Of a stretch of 64,000 nucleotides of DNA, positions 19,046 through 28,346 are shown piece by piece. This stretch comes from Prochlorococcus sp. AG-402-L09 (GTDB lineage: Bacteria > Cyanobacteriota > Cyanobacteriia > PCC-6307 > Cyanobiaceae): NCBI GenBank assembly GCA_003216715.1, contig QCIK01000005.1, positions 1-64,000 on the forward strand, in the 5' to 3' direction. The notes beneath the pieces were generated by a model. That model was not told where the DNA came from and did not search any database. It saw only the letters and a program-made list of their open reading frames with translations. Numbering within the stretch: position 1 is the stretch's first letter; each line of letters starts with the position of its first letter. A program made the position numbers and the translations under genes.

Positions 19046-19570
19046 ATGTCTAATAAAAAGCTTCTTGTTATAGCTGCTAGTAATGGTGAAAATCTCAAAC
19101 TAGCCAAAAGATTTCTAGTCGCAGCTAAGGAACTAAATTACTCATGCGAATTACTCGATTTGACAGAATCAAAAAATGATTTACCTATATTTAATCCACG
19201 TCATAATTCAAAAGATAAAGCACCAGAAAATCTTATGTCGATCAATACTCAAATGGAGAGTCACTCACATTGGGTCATTTGTGCGCCTGAATATAACGGC
19301 TCAATTCCTCCGATTCTTACAAATGCAATAGCTTGGCTATCTGTACAAGGAACAGATTTTCGTAGTTTATTTAACGAACGTCCAATTGCAATTGCAAGTT
19401 TTTCAGGAGGAGGATGTATGGAGTTATTACTTTCGATGCGCATTCAATTAACTCATCTTGGAGCTTTAGTCTTAGGTCGTCAATTAGCTACGAATAAATC
19501 AAAAATAGCTGAGGATAAATCAATCAACACAATTATAAATCAACTACTAAAACTCAATCATTCTAATTAA
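19046..19570 (+). CDS. NADPH-dependent FMN reductase family flavoprotein
   Basis: 174 aa flavodoxin-like fold. The N-terminal strand is followed by IAASNGENLKLAKRF (phosphate-binding loop), then ICAPEYNGSIPPILTNAIAWLS, the family signature around FMN, and IASFSGGGCMELLLSMR. It probably reduces FMN or quinones with NAD(P)H. It follows the flavodiiron pair by about 50 bases in the same direction, so it may feed reductant or flavin to them; this link is inferred from position only. Confidence 0.82.
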   Translation: MSNKKLLVIAASNGENLKLAKRFLVAAKELNYSCELLDLTESKNDLPIFNPRHNSKDKAPENLMSINTQMESHSHWVICAPEYNGSIPPILTNAIAWLSVQGTDFRSLFNERPIAIASFSGGGCMELLLSMRIQLTHLGALVLGRQLATNKSKIAEDKSINTIINQLLKLNHSN

Positions 19571-19578
19571 TTCAATAT

Positions 19579-21408
19579 CTAATCTGTACTGCTAGTTAAC
19601 TCATTATCAGATTTTTGCTCATACCATGCTTGCAACATTTTTTTTGCCATGGGTAGAGCATGTACTGAACCTCCACCAGGAGTATTCTGAGCAAATGCAA
19701 CAATAACTATTTCTCCAGAGTCATAAGGTGCAAAACCAGCAAACCATGCATGGTCAGCACCTCCACTACTATCTTCTGCAGTTCCAGTTTTACCAGCAAC
19801 TGGAGGAATAATAGTGGTATCTATATTTATTCCCATAGCAGTTCCACTAGTTACTACTTTTCGAAGCCCACGACGGATTGTGTCGAGTGTCTTATCTTGA
19901 ATGTCTACTTTTTTTAGATATTTTTCTGATCTCCAGTCTTTATTAGCATCAACTAAATGAGGAGTAATTAAATAACCACCATTTGCAAAAACTGCATATG
20001 CTCGTGCTAATTGCAATGGAGTAACTAGAACAACAGATTGACCAATAGATGCACTAGCCATATCCTCGACAATCCAGGGAGTTTCTCCAGGCCTCCCCCA
20101 TCCACGCCCCTCATCTGCCCATTTCTTATTCCCTACTAAGCCTTTATTTTCATCAAGAAAAGTCTCTATTCCAGTGTAATTATCGAAGCCAAGTTTGATT
20201 GCCGCATCATACAAGGCCTTCGACCCAGCCCCAACCCCCACTTGATAAAAGAAAGTATTACTAGAGACTCTAAATGCATCTTCATATCCAATCCACCCAA
20301 AACCTCTCTTATTATATTCTGGAAAACAATGACTCCCATATGTAATACAAGGAACCGTATTTAATTTTTGATTAGCAGGAAATAGACCACTTTCCATACC
20401 TGCAATAGCCGTTACAGGTTTCCATGTACTTCCTGGATCGTATGCATTAAATGCTCTACTCAAAAGAGGAAGATTAGATGACAAAAAAAGTTTGTTATAT
20501 TGTTTATTCGTAAAAGGCTGAGAAAAAAAATTTAGATCAAAAGTAGGTTGACTAGCAATTGCTCTAATTGCACCTGTACGTGAATCAATCGCTACTATTG
20601 CTCCTCCAGCTTTATCTGACAAGACTTCTTCGGCAGTCCTTTGTAGCTCTAGATCAAGAGTTAATTTAATATCTTTACCGGCTTTAGGCAGCTTTAACCC
20701 TAGACTTCGTTGAACCGTACCTATTGCATCAATCTCAAGCATTTCTCCTCCCCATTTGCCTCTCAATTCAGATTCAAAAGCAGCTTCAATACCTTTTCGT
20801 CCAATTCGATCAGAAAACTTATAACCTCTTTCTGAAAGCTCAGAAAACTCGTTTTGAGTTATCAATTGTGTATAACCTAAAGCATGTGCGGCTAAAGATT
20901 TATAAGGATAATTTCTCACTAAACCAATATCTATCTGAGCACCATATAAGTTACTTTCTTGTTCCTTAAATCTAATAACTTGCTCTACCGATAAATCAGT
21001 CAATAAAACTTTTTTATAGGGAGTATCCGAGTTAGTTTTGTTAAATGCGATCTCTAATTGATTTATAGAAATATTTAACAACTCAGACAAAGACTTTCTT
21101 AGATTAATCCATTCACTATTAGTTAAAAGCCTAGGTTGAATAGATAAAGAATAAAAGAGTTTATTATCTGCGAGAACCACACCATTACGATCTAATAATC
21201 TTCCTCTTATTGGTGGATTAGCAATTAGCTTAATTCTATTTTCTTCTGAAAGTTTTTTATAGTAGGGGCCATTAATTATTTGTATCCAAAACAGGCGGAC
21301 ACCTGTTACTGAAAAAATCAAGCACGTAAATAAAAAGAAAATTAAGGGTTGATTGAAACCTCCTACATGCTTTTTAGAACTGAGATGTAGTTTTTCTTTT
21401 TTCTTCAT
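19579..21408 (-). CDS. mrdA: Penicillin-binding protein 2 (class B transpeptidase)
   Basis: 609 aa. One N-terminal membrane helix (PLIFFLFTCLIFSVTGVRLFW, about 20-40), a dimerisation domain with NPPIRGRLLDRNGVVLADN, then the transpeptidase: SxxK in DPGSTWKP, SxN in SSNTFFYQVG, and AGKTGTAED. It crosslinks septal or lateral peptidoglycan in the periplasm as part of the elongasome. Convergent with the flavin reductase-like gene. The two small genes upstream (21417, 21811) run the same way and may be co-transcribed. Confidence 0.93.
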   Translation of the reverse strand: MKKKEKLHLSSKKHVGGFNQPLIFFLFTCLIFSVTGVRLFWIQIINGPYYKKLSEENRIKLIANPPIRGRLLDRNGVVLADNKLFYSLSIQPRLLTNSEWINLRKSLSELLNISINQLEIAFNKTNSDTPYKKVLLTDLSVEQVIRFKEQESNLYGAQIDIGLVRNYPYKSLAAHALGYTQLITQNEFSELSERGYKFSDRIGRKGIEAAFESELRGKWGGEMLEIDAIGTVQRSLGLKLPKAGKDIKLTLDLELQRTAEEVLSDKAGGAIVAIDSRTGAIRAIASQPTFDLNFFSQPFTNKQYNKLFLSSNLPLLSRAFNAYDPGSTWKPVTAIAGMESGLFPANQKLNTVPCITYGSHCFPEYNKRGFGWIGYEDAFRVSSNTFFYQVGVGAGSKALYDAAIKLGFDNYTGIETFLDENKGLVGNKKWADEGRGWGRPGETPWIVEDMASASIGQSVVLVTPLQLARAYAVFANGGYLITPHLVDANKDWRSEKYLKKVDIQDKTLDTIRRGLRKVVTSGTAMGINIDTTIIPPVAGKTGTAEDSSGGADHAWFAGFAPYDSGEIVIVAFAQNTPGGGSVHALPMAKKMLQAWYEQKSDNELTSSTD

Positions 21409-21416
21409 TTCTATAA

Positions 21417-21794
21417 TTATTCATCATCTATATTTTTTGAGTCATTATTAATAAAATGTCTCAATTGTTCTAGATTACTATCAATATTATTTAAAGTTGA
21501 AACCAAAGAATCTTGATCATTACTTTTATAATCAGGATAACTCTTTTCAACAGTCACATCAACAGAAACAACTGGATAGCCTAAACCAGGAATCAATTCA
21601 TCAATCTTATCCCTGACTTTCTTTGCAGAAGTTTTCCCATCAACCTGGAATTCTGATAACGGATCTTTTGATTTAAATACATCCATTATTTTTTGAAATC
21701 CACCAGTTTTAGCATTGTGAATAATGCCCATACCAAAAGGCAACGCAGACTCCATTGCAAATAGATGCAAATCCCTTATTTGATCTTTAGCCAT
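21417..21794 (-). CDS. Conserved-looking hypothetical protein
   Basis: 125 aa, soluble. It opens MAKDQIRDLHLFAMESALPFGMGIIHNAKTGG, has a middle KVRDKIDELIPGLGYPVVSVDVTVE, and an acidic Asn/Asp-rich tail likely to be helical (SLVSTLNNIDSNLEQLRHFI). It sits 8 bases upstream of the PBP2 stretch in the same direction and 16 bases after the next gene, so a three-gene unit is likely. I do not recognise the family. Confidence 0.75.
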   Translation of the reverse strand: MAKDQIRDLHLFAMESALPFGMGIIHNAKTGGFQKIMDVFKSKDPLSEFQVDGKTSAKKVRDKIDELIPGLGYPVVSVDVTVEKSYPDYKSNDQDSLVSTLNNIDSNLEQLRHFINNDSKNIDDE

Positions 21795-21810
21795 AATGGC
21801 TTAACAAAAG

Positions 21811-22422
21811 CTATTTAAGAATACCTGTTTCTGACGATGAAAAGTACGGAGTACAACTATTATTAGAAATACCTATAGACCACCCACCAAAGATAGACAT
21901 AACAATTATTGCTGCAAAGGGAAGAAAAGCTTGATGAGTAGTTTCAAGAGTTAACCATTCTCTCCAACCTCTTACAAAACGTTCTCTAGCAAATCTATTA
22001 CGCTCTTGTGAAGCTTGATTAATTTTTTTTCTAAAAGATCTTTTTACCCAATGCTCAAAAGACTTTTTCTTAGTTACTGCCATTTTTCTCTCGACCTCTA
22101 ACAATTGTCCTGCAGTAAGCTCAGGGTGAAAAGTGCTTATTAATTCAAGCGTTTTCAAAAACATTTCCACAGCTGCATCTTTTATTAATACCTCTTCATC
22201 TTTTAGAAAAGTCCAATCAACTTCAGGATAAAAGCGTGCTCTATTGAGGTTTATCTGCTCTTCACTTAACTGTCCAGGCTCTCTCAACCATCTATCAGTA
22301 TTGTTATCAAAACGTCGCCAATATAAAAACGGATTAATATAAACAACCTTTCCTGAGATGGTTATACTATCTTTCTGAAGGCGACGATTCAACCTTACCT
22401 CAGTCTGTTGTGCAACTGTCAA
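21811..22422 (-). CDS. Hypothetical protein with one C-terminal membrane segment
   Basis: 203 aa. The N-terminal 150 residues are highly charged, with WRRFDNNTDRWLREPG and a Lys/Arg-rich SFRKKINQASQERNRFARERFVRGWREW. A single hydrophobic helix follows near 168-183 (FLPFAAIIVMSIFGGWSIGI). The cytoplasmic domain with C-terminal anchor suggests a membrane-associated role. First gene of the probable unit leading to the PBP2 gene. Function unknown. Confidence 0.75.
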   Translation of the reverse strand: MTVAQQTEVRLNRRLQKDSITISGKVVYINPFLYWRRFDNNTDRWLREPGQLSEEQINLNRARFYPEVDWTFLKDEEVLIKDAAVEMFLKTLELISTFHPELTAGQLLEVERKMAVTKKKSFEHWVKRSFRKKINQASQERNRFARERFVRGWREWLTLETTHQAFLPFAAIIVMSIFGGWSIGISNNSCTPYFSSSETGILK

Positions 22423-23097
22423 AAGTATTTAGCTATTGAACCAACTTATCTTTTTTTTTGGAACTAGACCACCCCTTCATTAGATTATTCAACTAAAGAA
22501 TCTCCAAGTTGATCTAACTTCATAGCAATATTGAACTTCTATCAAATATTGAAATCATTTCTACAGCAAAATTCACTAAGATCAAATTACGAAAATGATT
22601 TTGGAATTAGATGAGAATTTTAATCTTTTAAAACTATAAAATACAAATAGCTAAGTATTTTCTCTTAATTAAAATGACTAATTGCTGCGCTAAGTAAATC
22701 AAATTACTTAGGATAATATTTAATGATGTACTGCTCTAATTTTTATTTAGATATAACTTGAAAGAAGTTTGTTGCTTCTGATATTACTAAGGATTACATG
22801 AGTGAAGGTTAAAAAAATTAATCAAAGCTCATTTGATTATTCCTTTAGGAGACGTCATCATGATATCCCTTGCAAAATTCAACAGCACAATATAGGCCTT
22901 ATGCTTATCAATTTTTATTTGGTTCTCTATGGTTTGAATCTCATTTGTAATCCTATCTAACTAATTCCGTACAATTACTCTATAAATTATTAAAGCAAAC
23001 ATCCTAATTCTTACAGGAATAAGTATCTTTTTATAATAGGTTTGGCATAACATCAATAATTCAGTTATGTTCATTGCGAACATAATTAAAAATCACA
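22423..23097. other. Gene-poor stretch
   Basis: No ORF that I can support. Near 22840 a good Shine-Dalgarno (AGGAG) precedes ATGATATCCC, but the frame closes after 11 codons (MISLAKFNSTI), and a second short frame follows the stop. It may be a decayed small gene. Otherwise AT-rich DNA. Confidence 0.5.
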
Positions 23098-23415
23098 ATG
23101 CTACGCAAGCAAGAAAAAAATGCTGTAACAAGGGGAATTCTCCTTGTCATCGGTTGGGGATGGGGTTTAGATAGGTTTTATGAAGGTGATAAAAAAGGTG
23201 GAATATTCTCAATAGTTGGTTGGGGAATTGTTTTCACAAGTTTTCTATTTTTAAAATGTTCAGGCATAGAATATGTTGATGGAGTAAAAGATTTTTCCAA
23301 CTACAGTCCAAATCCTTTAATTGTTCTCCCATTAATTGCTGGTTTATATGGAGTGTATTTAATTATCCGAAAGGGATTTAGATTAGCAAAACAGTTTGAA
23401 AACGCAGAAAACTAA
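23098..23415 (+). CDS. TM2-domain-like small membrane protein
   Basis: 105 aa. GWGWGLDRFYEGDKKGGIFSIVGWGIVF matches the TM2 pattern (Gly-rich helix, xDRFYxG turn, second helix). A third hydrophobic region follows at about 76-92 (LIVLPLIAGLYGVYLII). The N-terminus is basic (MLRKQEKNAVTRG). Function of TM2 proteins in cyanobacteria is unknown. Stands alone; a candidate small RNA follows on the same strand. Confidence 0.75.
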   Translation: MLRKQEKNAVTRGILLVIGWGWGLDRFYEGDKKGGIFSIVGWGIVFTSFLFLKCSGIEYVDGVKDFSNYSPNPLIVLPLIAGLYGVYLIIRKGFRLAKQFENAEN

Positions 23416-23504
23416 GCTTGATAGTGGGCTTAAAATCAAAATAACTTATTCATGTAAGTCATTTTGTTTTTTGCTAGTGACAAACAGTCCGTAAAGGAGT
23501 AAAA

Positions 23505-23585
23505 ATAAACTAACAGGACAACTCCTCACACAATCGTTCTGTTAAAAAAAGCACCCAACTTCTTGTAAGCAGGGTGCTTTTTAAA
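23505..23585 (+). ncRNA. Candidate small RNA, hairpin with AACTCCTCACAC loop plus terminator
   Basis: AACAGGAC (23512-23519) and GTTCTGTT (23536-23543) form an 8-bp stem with one G-U pair. The loop displays AACTCCTCACAC. Directly after it AAAAAGCACCC / GGGTGCTTTTT (23546-23582) is a strong intrinsic terminator. The loop contains CTCCTCAC, the ultraconserved core of the cyanobacterial sRNA Yfr1, but in Yfr1 that core is single-stranded between two stems, so this is Yfr1-like at best. The 5' end is not defined. A second member lies at 27829. Confidence 0.6.
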
Positions 23586-23880
23586 TGATTAATTGTACCC
23601 ATGGTAAATATGGGAATCAGAAACTACTCTGCTCATACTTGAGAGTATTGCTTCAAAAGCATGTTTGAAATTTGTAGAGAGTTAGATTTTCCGAAGTGGA
23701 AACAAGCAAGTCATTAATACTGAGCTCTAAAAAATAGCCCTATGCCCAACAAACAAGGCTGTTATTGTTTTTATTTTTGATCTAGAAAAAGAAATGCAAG
23801 CACCAAGCAATCAGAACGGTTTTCTTTACAATCTTTAAGCTAAAATCTTTAATAAATCAATTATTATTGGACTTTATCCA

Positions 23881-24123
23881 ATGACTGAAGACACTAACAA
23901 AGAGAAAAATAAATGCAGAAACAAAGGAAAAGCGATGTTTGCCTATGGAATTATTCAATTAAGTTCCAACGTAGTCTCTGCTGTTGCGCTTACAGCTATT
24001 GCATTTAGTTTTTGCTCAGTAAAAAAGGAAGCAAAAGTTTTCAATGATTGTGTAGACGAAGTGCGAGCAAGTGGGAAAAGTTCTTCAAATGCAGTTCGCT
24101 TCTGCAATGGCGGAAAAAAATAA
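23881..24123 (+). CDS. Small membrane protein with Cys-containing tail
   Basis: 80 aa. A charged N-terminus (MTEDTNKEKNKCRNKGKAM) precedes one hydrophobic helix (about 20-46, AYGIIQLSSNVVSAVALTAIAF). Then a soluble tail with FNDCVDEVRASGKSSSNAVRFCNGG, where two Cys could pair. This looks like a real small protein by its composition. Family not recognised. The minus-strand ORF over it is a shadow. Confidence 0.6.
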   Translation: MTEDTNKEKNKCRNKGKAMFAYGIIQLSSNVVSAVALTAIAFSFCSVKKEAKVFNDCVDEVRASGKSSSNAVRFCNGGKK

Positions 24124-24847
24124 TTTTTTGAAATGTAAAGGTAAATTTTTTCTTCCAAGTGAATTAATCAAAAAAAAGGGGGGGGTGAATATTTTTATCA
24201 CTTCCCTTTTATTTATCTATATAAATTGCTTCCTTAGAAATCGTATATTTCTTCTATCCTTGCCCATTGCTCAATTTCATTTGTTGCTCGCTGAAATTCA
24301 GTCAGTTTAATTGCGCTTGTTCTTCCTCATTTAATTAATTTAAAACCCAGGAAGATATAAAAAAAGTAGCTAAATCTGGTTTAGAGCTATTTTTTTTCTA
24401 TCTGGAAATTTCTATTTTAGAGTTCTTTCAAATAAGCTTTATCCAAATAGTCAATTCTCCTTTATTCAACTATGAGATTTTATGTGATTCGATAAATGTT
24501 TTCAATGCCTATACTACCCATTTTATAACTGAGTTTTAAATATCGTTTACTAGAAGCCTCATGATTTTTTCTTGGTTTGGATTGTTTGCCCTCAATATTG
24601 TAATGAATTTATTAATTCATCTTCATTAACAATTTGCTGTTAGACAATATCGTATAGAGAATTGTAAGATTTTGTCATTTGTAAGTGACGTATGAAGCTT
24701 TTTTCCTTTCCCAAACTGTATGTTTGGAGACATAGAATAGATCACAGATAGACTCTTCAAGTTCTATTAATTAATACAAAGAGTTTTAAGAAGTTTAAAA
24801 TACTAATAGAGCTAGAATAAAATTACTTATATGAGTATTTCTGAGAA
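24124..24847. other. Gene-poor stretch with one terminator
   Basis: The ORF at 24071 is a shadow of the preceding gene running into AT-rich DNA. A G-run (about 24179-24185) and a terminator at 24366 are the only marks I see. Confidence 0.5.
24366..24398 (+). terminator. Candidate intrinsic terminator
   Basis: TAGCTAAA and TTTAGAGCTA pair with a 2-nt bulge and are followed by eight T. It would serve transcripts arriving from the 23881 gene or an unseen RNA in between. Confidence 0.5.
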
Positions 24848-26425
24848 ATGAATGAATCTGAGAAAATAAAAGAAGTAAGAAAGCAAGCTAGTGAAATAAA
24901 AACATTTACAGTTCCATCTGCTCTAGTAGAAATTAAAGAAAATATTTCTATTTCTTCCAATACTCATTCTCAATCTGCTAAGCAAGAAATAATTAACCAG
25001 GCATTTAAGTTTCATGGAGAAGGAAACATTACTGAAGCAGCAAAATATTATAAATCATTTATTGATCAAGGCTTTAAACATCATATAGTGTTTTCTAATT
25101 ATGGAGCAATTTTAAAGGCTTTAGGTAAATCACAAGAAGCCGAAAAATCATATAGGCAAGCTATAGAATGTAATCCTAATTTCGCACAAGCTTATGCCAA
25201 TCTTGGAAACACTCTAAGGGATCTGGGGAAATTACAAGAAGCCGAAATATCAACACGTAAGGCTATTGAGCTTAATTCTAATTACGCAAAAGCACATTCT
25301 AATCTTGGAAATATATTGAGAGATCTTGGAAACCTAAAAGAAGCAGAAAAGTCCTATCTCAAAGCAATTGATCTGAAACCTGATTTTGCTAATGCGTATT
25401 CTAGTCTTGGATTATTACATCTACAAAAACATGAGCACGAATTATCATTAAAATATTTTTCAGAAAGTTGTGAATTACTTAGAGGAGTAAACAATAAAGA
25501 ATATACTAATAAAAGGTTTACAAGAATTAGCCAGGTTAAAATAAAACATGATATTGAACAATTTGAATATTTAGCATCTCAAAGTTACGATACTAAAAAA
25601 TATACTCAGCTTGCTATTCTTTATAAAAAAGTTGCCTCCGAAATTCATTGGCCATCGATAAATGCATTAGTTCTTTTAAATGATAAACATATCAACCTTC
25701 TAAAAGATAGTTATAATCGTTTATTAAATCAAAGAAATACTTCTATATTAAAAGAGGAAGCAGTTAATAACCTATTAGATGTTGATAAAATTACAAGCAA
25801 TTATTTTGACCATGATTTTGGATTAACTTACATTGATAATTTCTTAAGCAGTGCCGCTCTTGAATCTCTTCGACAATTTCTCCTTGAAAGTACAATTTGG
25901 TTTGACGTCAGAGAAAATGGATATCTCGGAGCGTATTTAAAAGAAGGTTTAGCTAATCCTTTAATTTTTCAGATAGCAGATGAACTTAGAAAAAAATTTC
26001 CAAAAATATTTTTGGATTATCCTATCAATCAAATATGGGCTTTCAAATATGATAACAGTGCAAAAAAGAAAAATTCATCTCTGAAAGGCATCAATGTTCA
26101 CGCAGATTTCGCCGCTATAAATGTCAATTTTTGGATTACTCCTAAGGAAGCAAACTTAAATCCTCAGTCTGGTGGATTAATCGTTTATGACGTAGAAGCA
26201 CCAAAAGATTGGGATTTTAAAACTTATAATCATGATGAGAAACGAATCAGAAAAGAACTAGAGAAAAGCCAAGGAAATACACATGTTATACCTTATAACG
26301 AAAATCGCGCTGTCGTCTTCAATTCAAATTTATTTCATGAAACTGATGATTATGAATTTCAAGAGGGCTATGAGAATCGTCGAATTAATGTCACGATATT
26401 ATTTGGAGAAAGAAGTAAAAGTTAA
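24848..26425 (+). CDS. TPR protein with 2-oxoglutarate/Fe(II) oxygenase-like C-terminus
   Basis: 525 aa. TPRs run from about residue 50 to 200, four to five units, with LGNxLRDLGxLxEAE text nearly identical to the gene at the left edge. The C-terminal 200 residues resemble a double-stranded beta-helix oxygenase: INVHADFAAINVNFWITP (HxD), FNSNLFHETDDY (distal His), and RRINVTILFGERS (Arg for 2-oxoglutarate). The target may be a protein held by the TPRs, or a glycan. No signal peptide. The repeats shared with the 5'-truncated gene make the two a likely recombination pair. Confidence 0.8.
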   Translation: MNESEKIKEVRKQASEIKTFTVPSALVEIKENISISSNTHSQSAKQEIINQAFKFHGEGNITEAAKYYKSFIDQGFKHHIVFSNYGAILKALGKSQEAEKSYRQAIECNPNFAQAYANLGNTLRDLGKLQEAEISTRKAIELNSNYAKAHSNLGNILRDLGNLKEAEKSYLKAIDLKPDFANAYSSLGLLHLQKHEHELSLKYFSESCELLRGVNNKEYTNKRFTRISQVKIKHDIEQFEYLASQSYDTKKYTQLAILYKKVASEIHWPSINALVLLNDKHINLLKDSYNRLLNQRNTSILKEEAVNNLLDVDKITSNYFDHDFGLTYIDNFLSSAALESLRQFLLESTIWFDVRENGYLGAYLKEGLANPLIFQIADELRKKFPKIFLDYPINQIWAFKYDNSAKKKNSSLKGINVHADFAAINVNFWITPKEANLNPQSGGLIVYDVEAPKDWDFKTYNHDEKRIRKELEKSQGNTHVIPYNENRAVVFNSNLFHETDDYEFQEGYENRRINVTILFGERSKS

Positions 26426-26967
26426 CTAGGCTCGTCCTAAAATCTTCCAGGGTTTTAGGAATAATTTATAGATAAAATTTATACAACAACCTATTATAGG
26501 TATATATTTCAAATTAATGGTAATTGAAAATCATAATTCTATTAAATATATTCTTTTTCATTCCTGTCGCTCATTTTACCAGCGCTCCTTAACCTTTTTT
26601 GGAATATACTGGTCTAGAAGCACTAAGAACTTTATCAGGATTACTATTGCTTAGAAAGTGAATCGCATATAAAAATAATTAAATTTTCCTAATATTGTAG
26701 TCGTTTTCTGTACACCTATTTAAAAGTGCTAAATAATTTCAATTAGAGAAAATATCACTCTAAAAGGGAGTGTTTGAAATATATGACATTACAGCAATTT
26801 ATATGGATGCATCAATCTTCTATTTGCAATTAAGAGAAATAAAGAACAACTATTTATATATAGTTCTTTTAGATAAGAGATACACTCAATCTCACCAGTA
26901 AGCCGGGTTATCTGTTTTAACGTAAGTAGTCAAGATGACTAGAGCATCAATTTAATGAGGATGTTGT
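26426..26967. other. Gene-poor stretch
   Basis: CCTAAAA / TTTTAGG at 26436-26459 is a plausible weak terminator for the TPR-oxygenase gene. A second hairpin, ATGAGGATG / CATCCCTCAT (26955-26982), spans the stop of the next, minus-strand gene. I see no ORF in between. Confidence 0.5.
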
Positions 26968-27696
26968 TTAAGCATCCCTCATCTCTAGAGATGCCCTAGT
27001 TTCATCTACAAAATGGATTTCCAGTTCATTACTAAAGATGTCCGTGCCGTTGGAGGGAACTTCAAGCGGTAAATTTCTATAAGTCAGCAAACAATTTTCC
27101 ATATTTAGTTCTTTTGATGAAAAATTTCCATCGTGCCGTCCACCCTTTGTCTTAAATTCTCCTGCTTCTGTTCTCGACCAGATGATAAACCAATCAAGTT
27201 TTTCCAATTTTTCTAGTTTTGCCTCATTCTCGTCGTGGTAGTTATCAGAATCAAAAAACTCCATTAGAGATGTCTCAATACTCTCACCATCAACTTCTAT
27301 TCCTCCTTCTTCCAAGTGAATCTTGTATTCCTCTGCTCCATCCTCTTCAAGAAGAACTTCATTATTAAAAGTCTTCTGAGCTAGTGCTAACATTTTTTCT
27401 TTTCTGTCATCAAGAATCTTGCTGATAACCATGTCTTCGTCCCAGTGACGCTCATCAATAACATATCGTAGTGCACCAAATCTTTCGGAAAGTGCCTTGT
27501 TAGCAGCATTTTTAGCAATCTTCGCTGCCTTTGCACTATCTTCATCAAGTTCCTGTTTCAAGCGTTTTATGTCACTCGCTAGTGCATCCATTTTTTTATA
27601 GAACTCGCCATAATATTTTCCCGCTCTCGTTTTTTCAGTTGAGTAGAAGACCTTAATGTATTGAATATCCCCGTTGTAAGTAACTTCAAATGACAT
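26968..27696 (-). CDS. Coiled-coil hypothetical protein
   Basis: 242 aa, acidic, no membrane segment or signal peptide. Residues about 30-75 are heptad-like and Ala/Lys/Glu rich (YKKMDALASDIKRLKQELDEDSAKAAKIAKNAANKA, split here only for description), fitting a coiled coil. The C-terminal half is strand-rich and acidic. Its base composition is less AT-rich than its surroundings, hinting at a different origin. No family recognised, and it has no coding neighbour on the same strand within 650 bases. Confidence 0.65.
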   Translation of the reverse strand: MSFEVTYNGDIQYIKVFYSTEKTRAGKYYGEFYKKMDALASDIKRLKQELDEDSAKAAKIAKNAANKALSERFGALRYVIDERHWDEDMVISKILDDRKEKMLALAQKTFNNEVLLEEDGAEEYKIHLEEGGIEVDGESIETSLMEFFDSDNYHDENEAKLEKLEKLDWFIIWSRTEAGEFKTKGGRHDGNFSSKELNMENCLLTYRNLPLEVPSNGTDIFSNELEIHFVDETRASLEMRDA

Positions 27697-27819
27697 TGGA
27701 TCTGAACTATTTTTTAATACTTGATATTGTGTATCAAATGATAACTTGATTATTCTACTCTTTTTGGAACACTAAAAATAGGTACTTTTTCTGTTGATTT
27801 TCTTTTTGGTCGAATTAAA

Positions 27820-27912
27820 AAGTTAATAACAGAACAACTTCTCACACATTAGTTTTGTGATCAAGAAAGACCCTCGATGCCACTTCTTCGCAGGGGGGTC
27901 TTTCTTGATGGA
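27820..27912 (+). ncRNA. Second candidate small RNA with AACTTCTCACAC loop plus long terminator
   Basis: ACAGAAC (27829-27835) and GTTTTGT (27852-27858) form a stem whose loop shows AACTTCTCACAC, one base different from the 23.5-kb copy. It is followed at once by a 14-bp perfect hairpin, ATCAAGAAAGACCC / GGGTCTTTCTTGAT (27860-27909). The flanking GTTAATAACAGAACAAC also resembles CTAACAGGACAAC of the first copy. It lies in a region with no ORF on its strand, so it is not a gene terminator alone. Confidence 0.55.
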
Positions 27913-28080
27913 ATCAAAGGGAGTCCTTGGTAGAAAAATGAAACAATCATTTGACCGAACAGAGGAAAGTATTACTTTTATCTCTGTCGTAAGTAGCTAA
28001 GGATCCGCCAGTGAGTAGGTTGTTCCTTTTTCTCTGGCAATTGAAATGATTCCTCCATCGGGAATGACTTACACCAGCAA

Positions 28081-28179
28081 TCAACCAATAAGAGAAGTAT
28101 TACCAACTCCAACAGGATGATTAGTCGCTCCTACTAGAGTTTTTTGTTTGTTCTTCATTCGAGATTCGTAATCTGTCAT
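28081..28179 (-). CDS. Tiny ORF, uncertain
   Basis: MTDYESRMKNKQKTLVGATN..., 32 aa, preceded by CGGAGCAACC before ATG, a fair Shine-Dalgarno. Composition is protein-like but there is no recognised family. It starts on the same bases as the plus-strand remnant at 28178, so one of the two may be chance. Confidence 0.25.
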   Translation of the reverse strand: MTDYESRMKNKQKTLVGATNHPVGVGNTSLIG

Positions 28180-28346
28180 GGTTGCTCCGACTGTCTACAC
28201 ACAACTCTGGTATTGCACTGAGGAAGGTATCCCAACCAAATTAAAACACAAGATGATTGGACGATGAATCTGCTTATGAAACGTGGAACGAACTGCTATC
28301 AAATGATTGGGAATTATTAGAGCATCAAATCAATGCTGTCTCTTAG
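28178..28346 (+). pseudogene. Frameshifted small gene remnant
   Basis: One frame reads MVAPTVYTQLWYCTEEGIPT...HKMIG to a stop at 28267. The +1 frame continues from 28263 as DESAYETWNELLSNDWELLE...NAVS to a stop at 28346. Both halves look like protein and would join into about 57 residues after a single-base change near 28260. No function recognised. Confidence 0.35.

Noticed and set aside
23505-23585. Calling the 23.5-kb RNA Yfr1 itself
   Set aside because: The CTCCTCAC core is here in a hairpin loop. Yfr1 has it single-stranded between two stems, so only a likeness is claimed.
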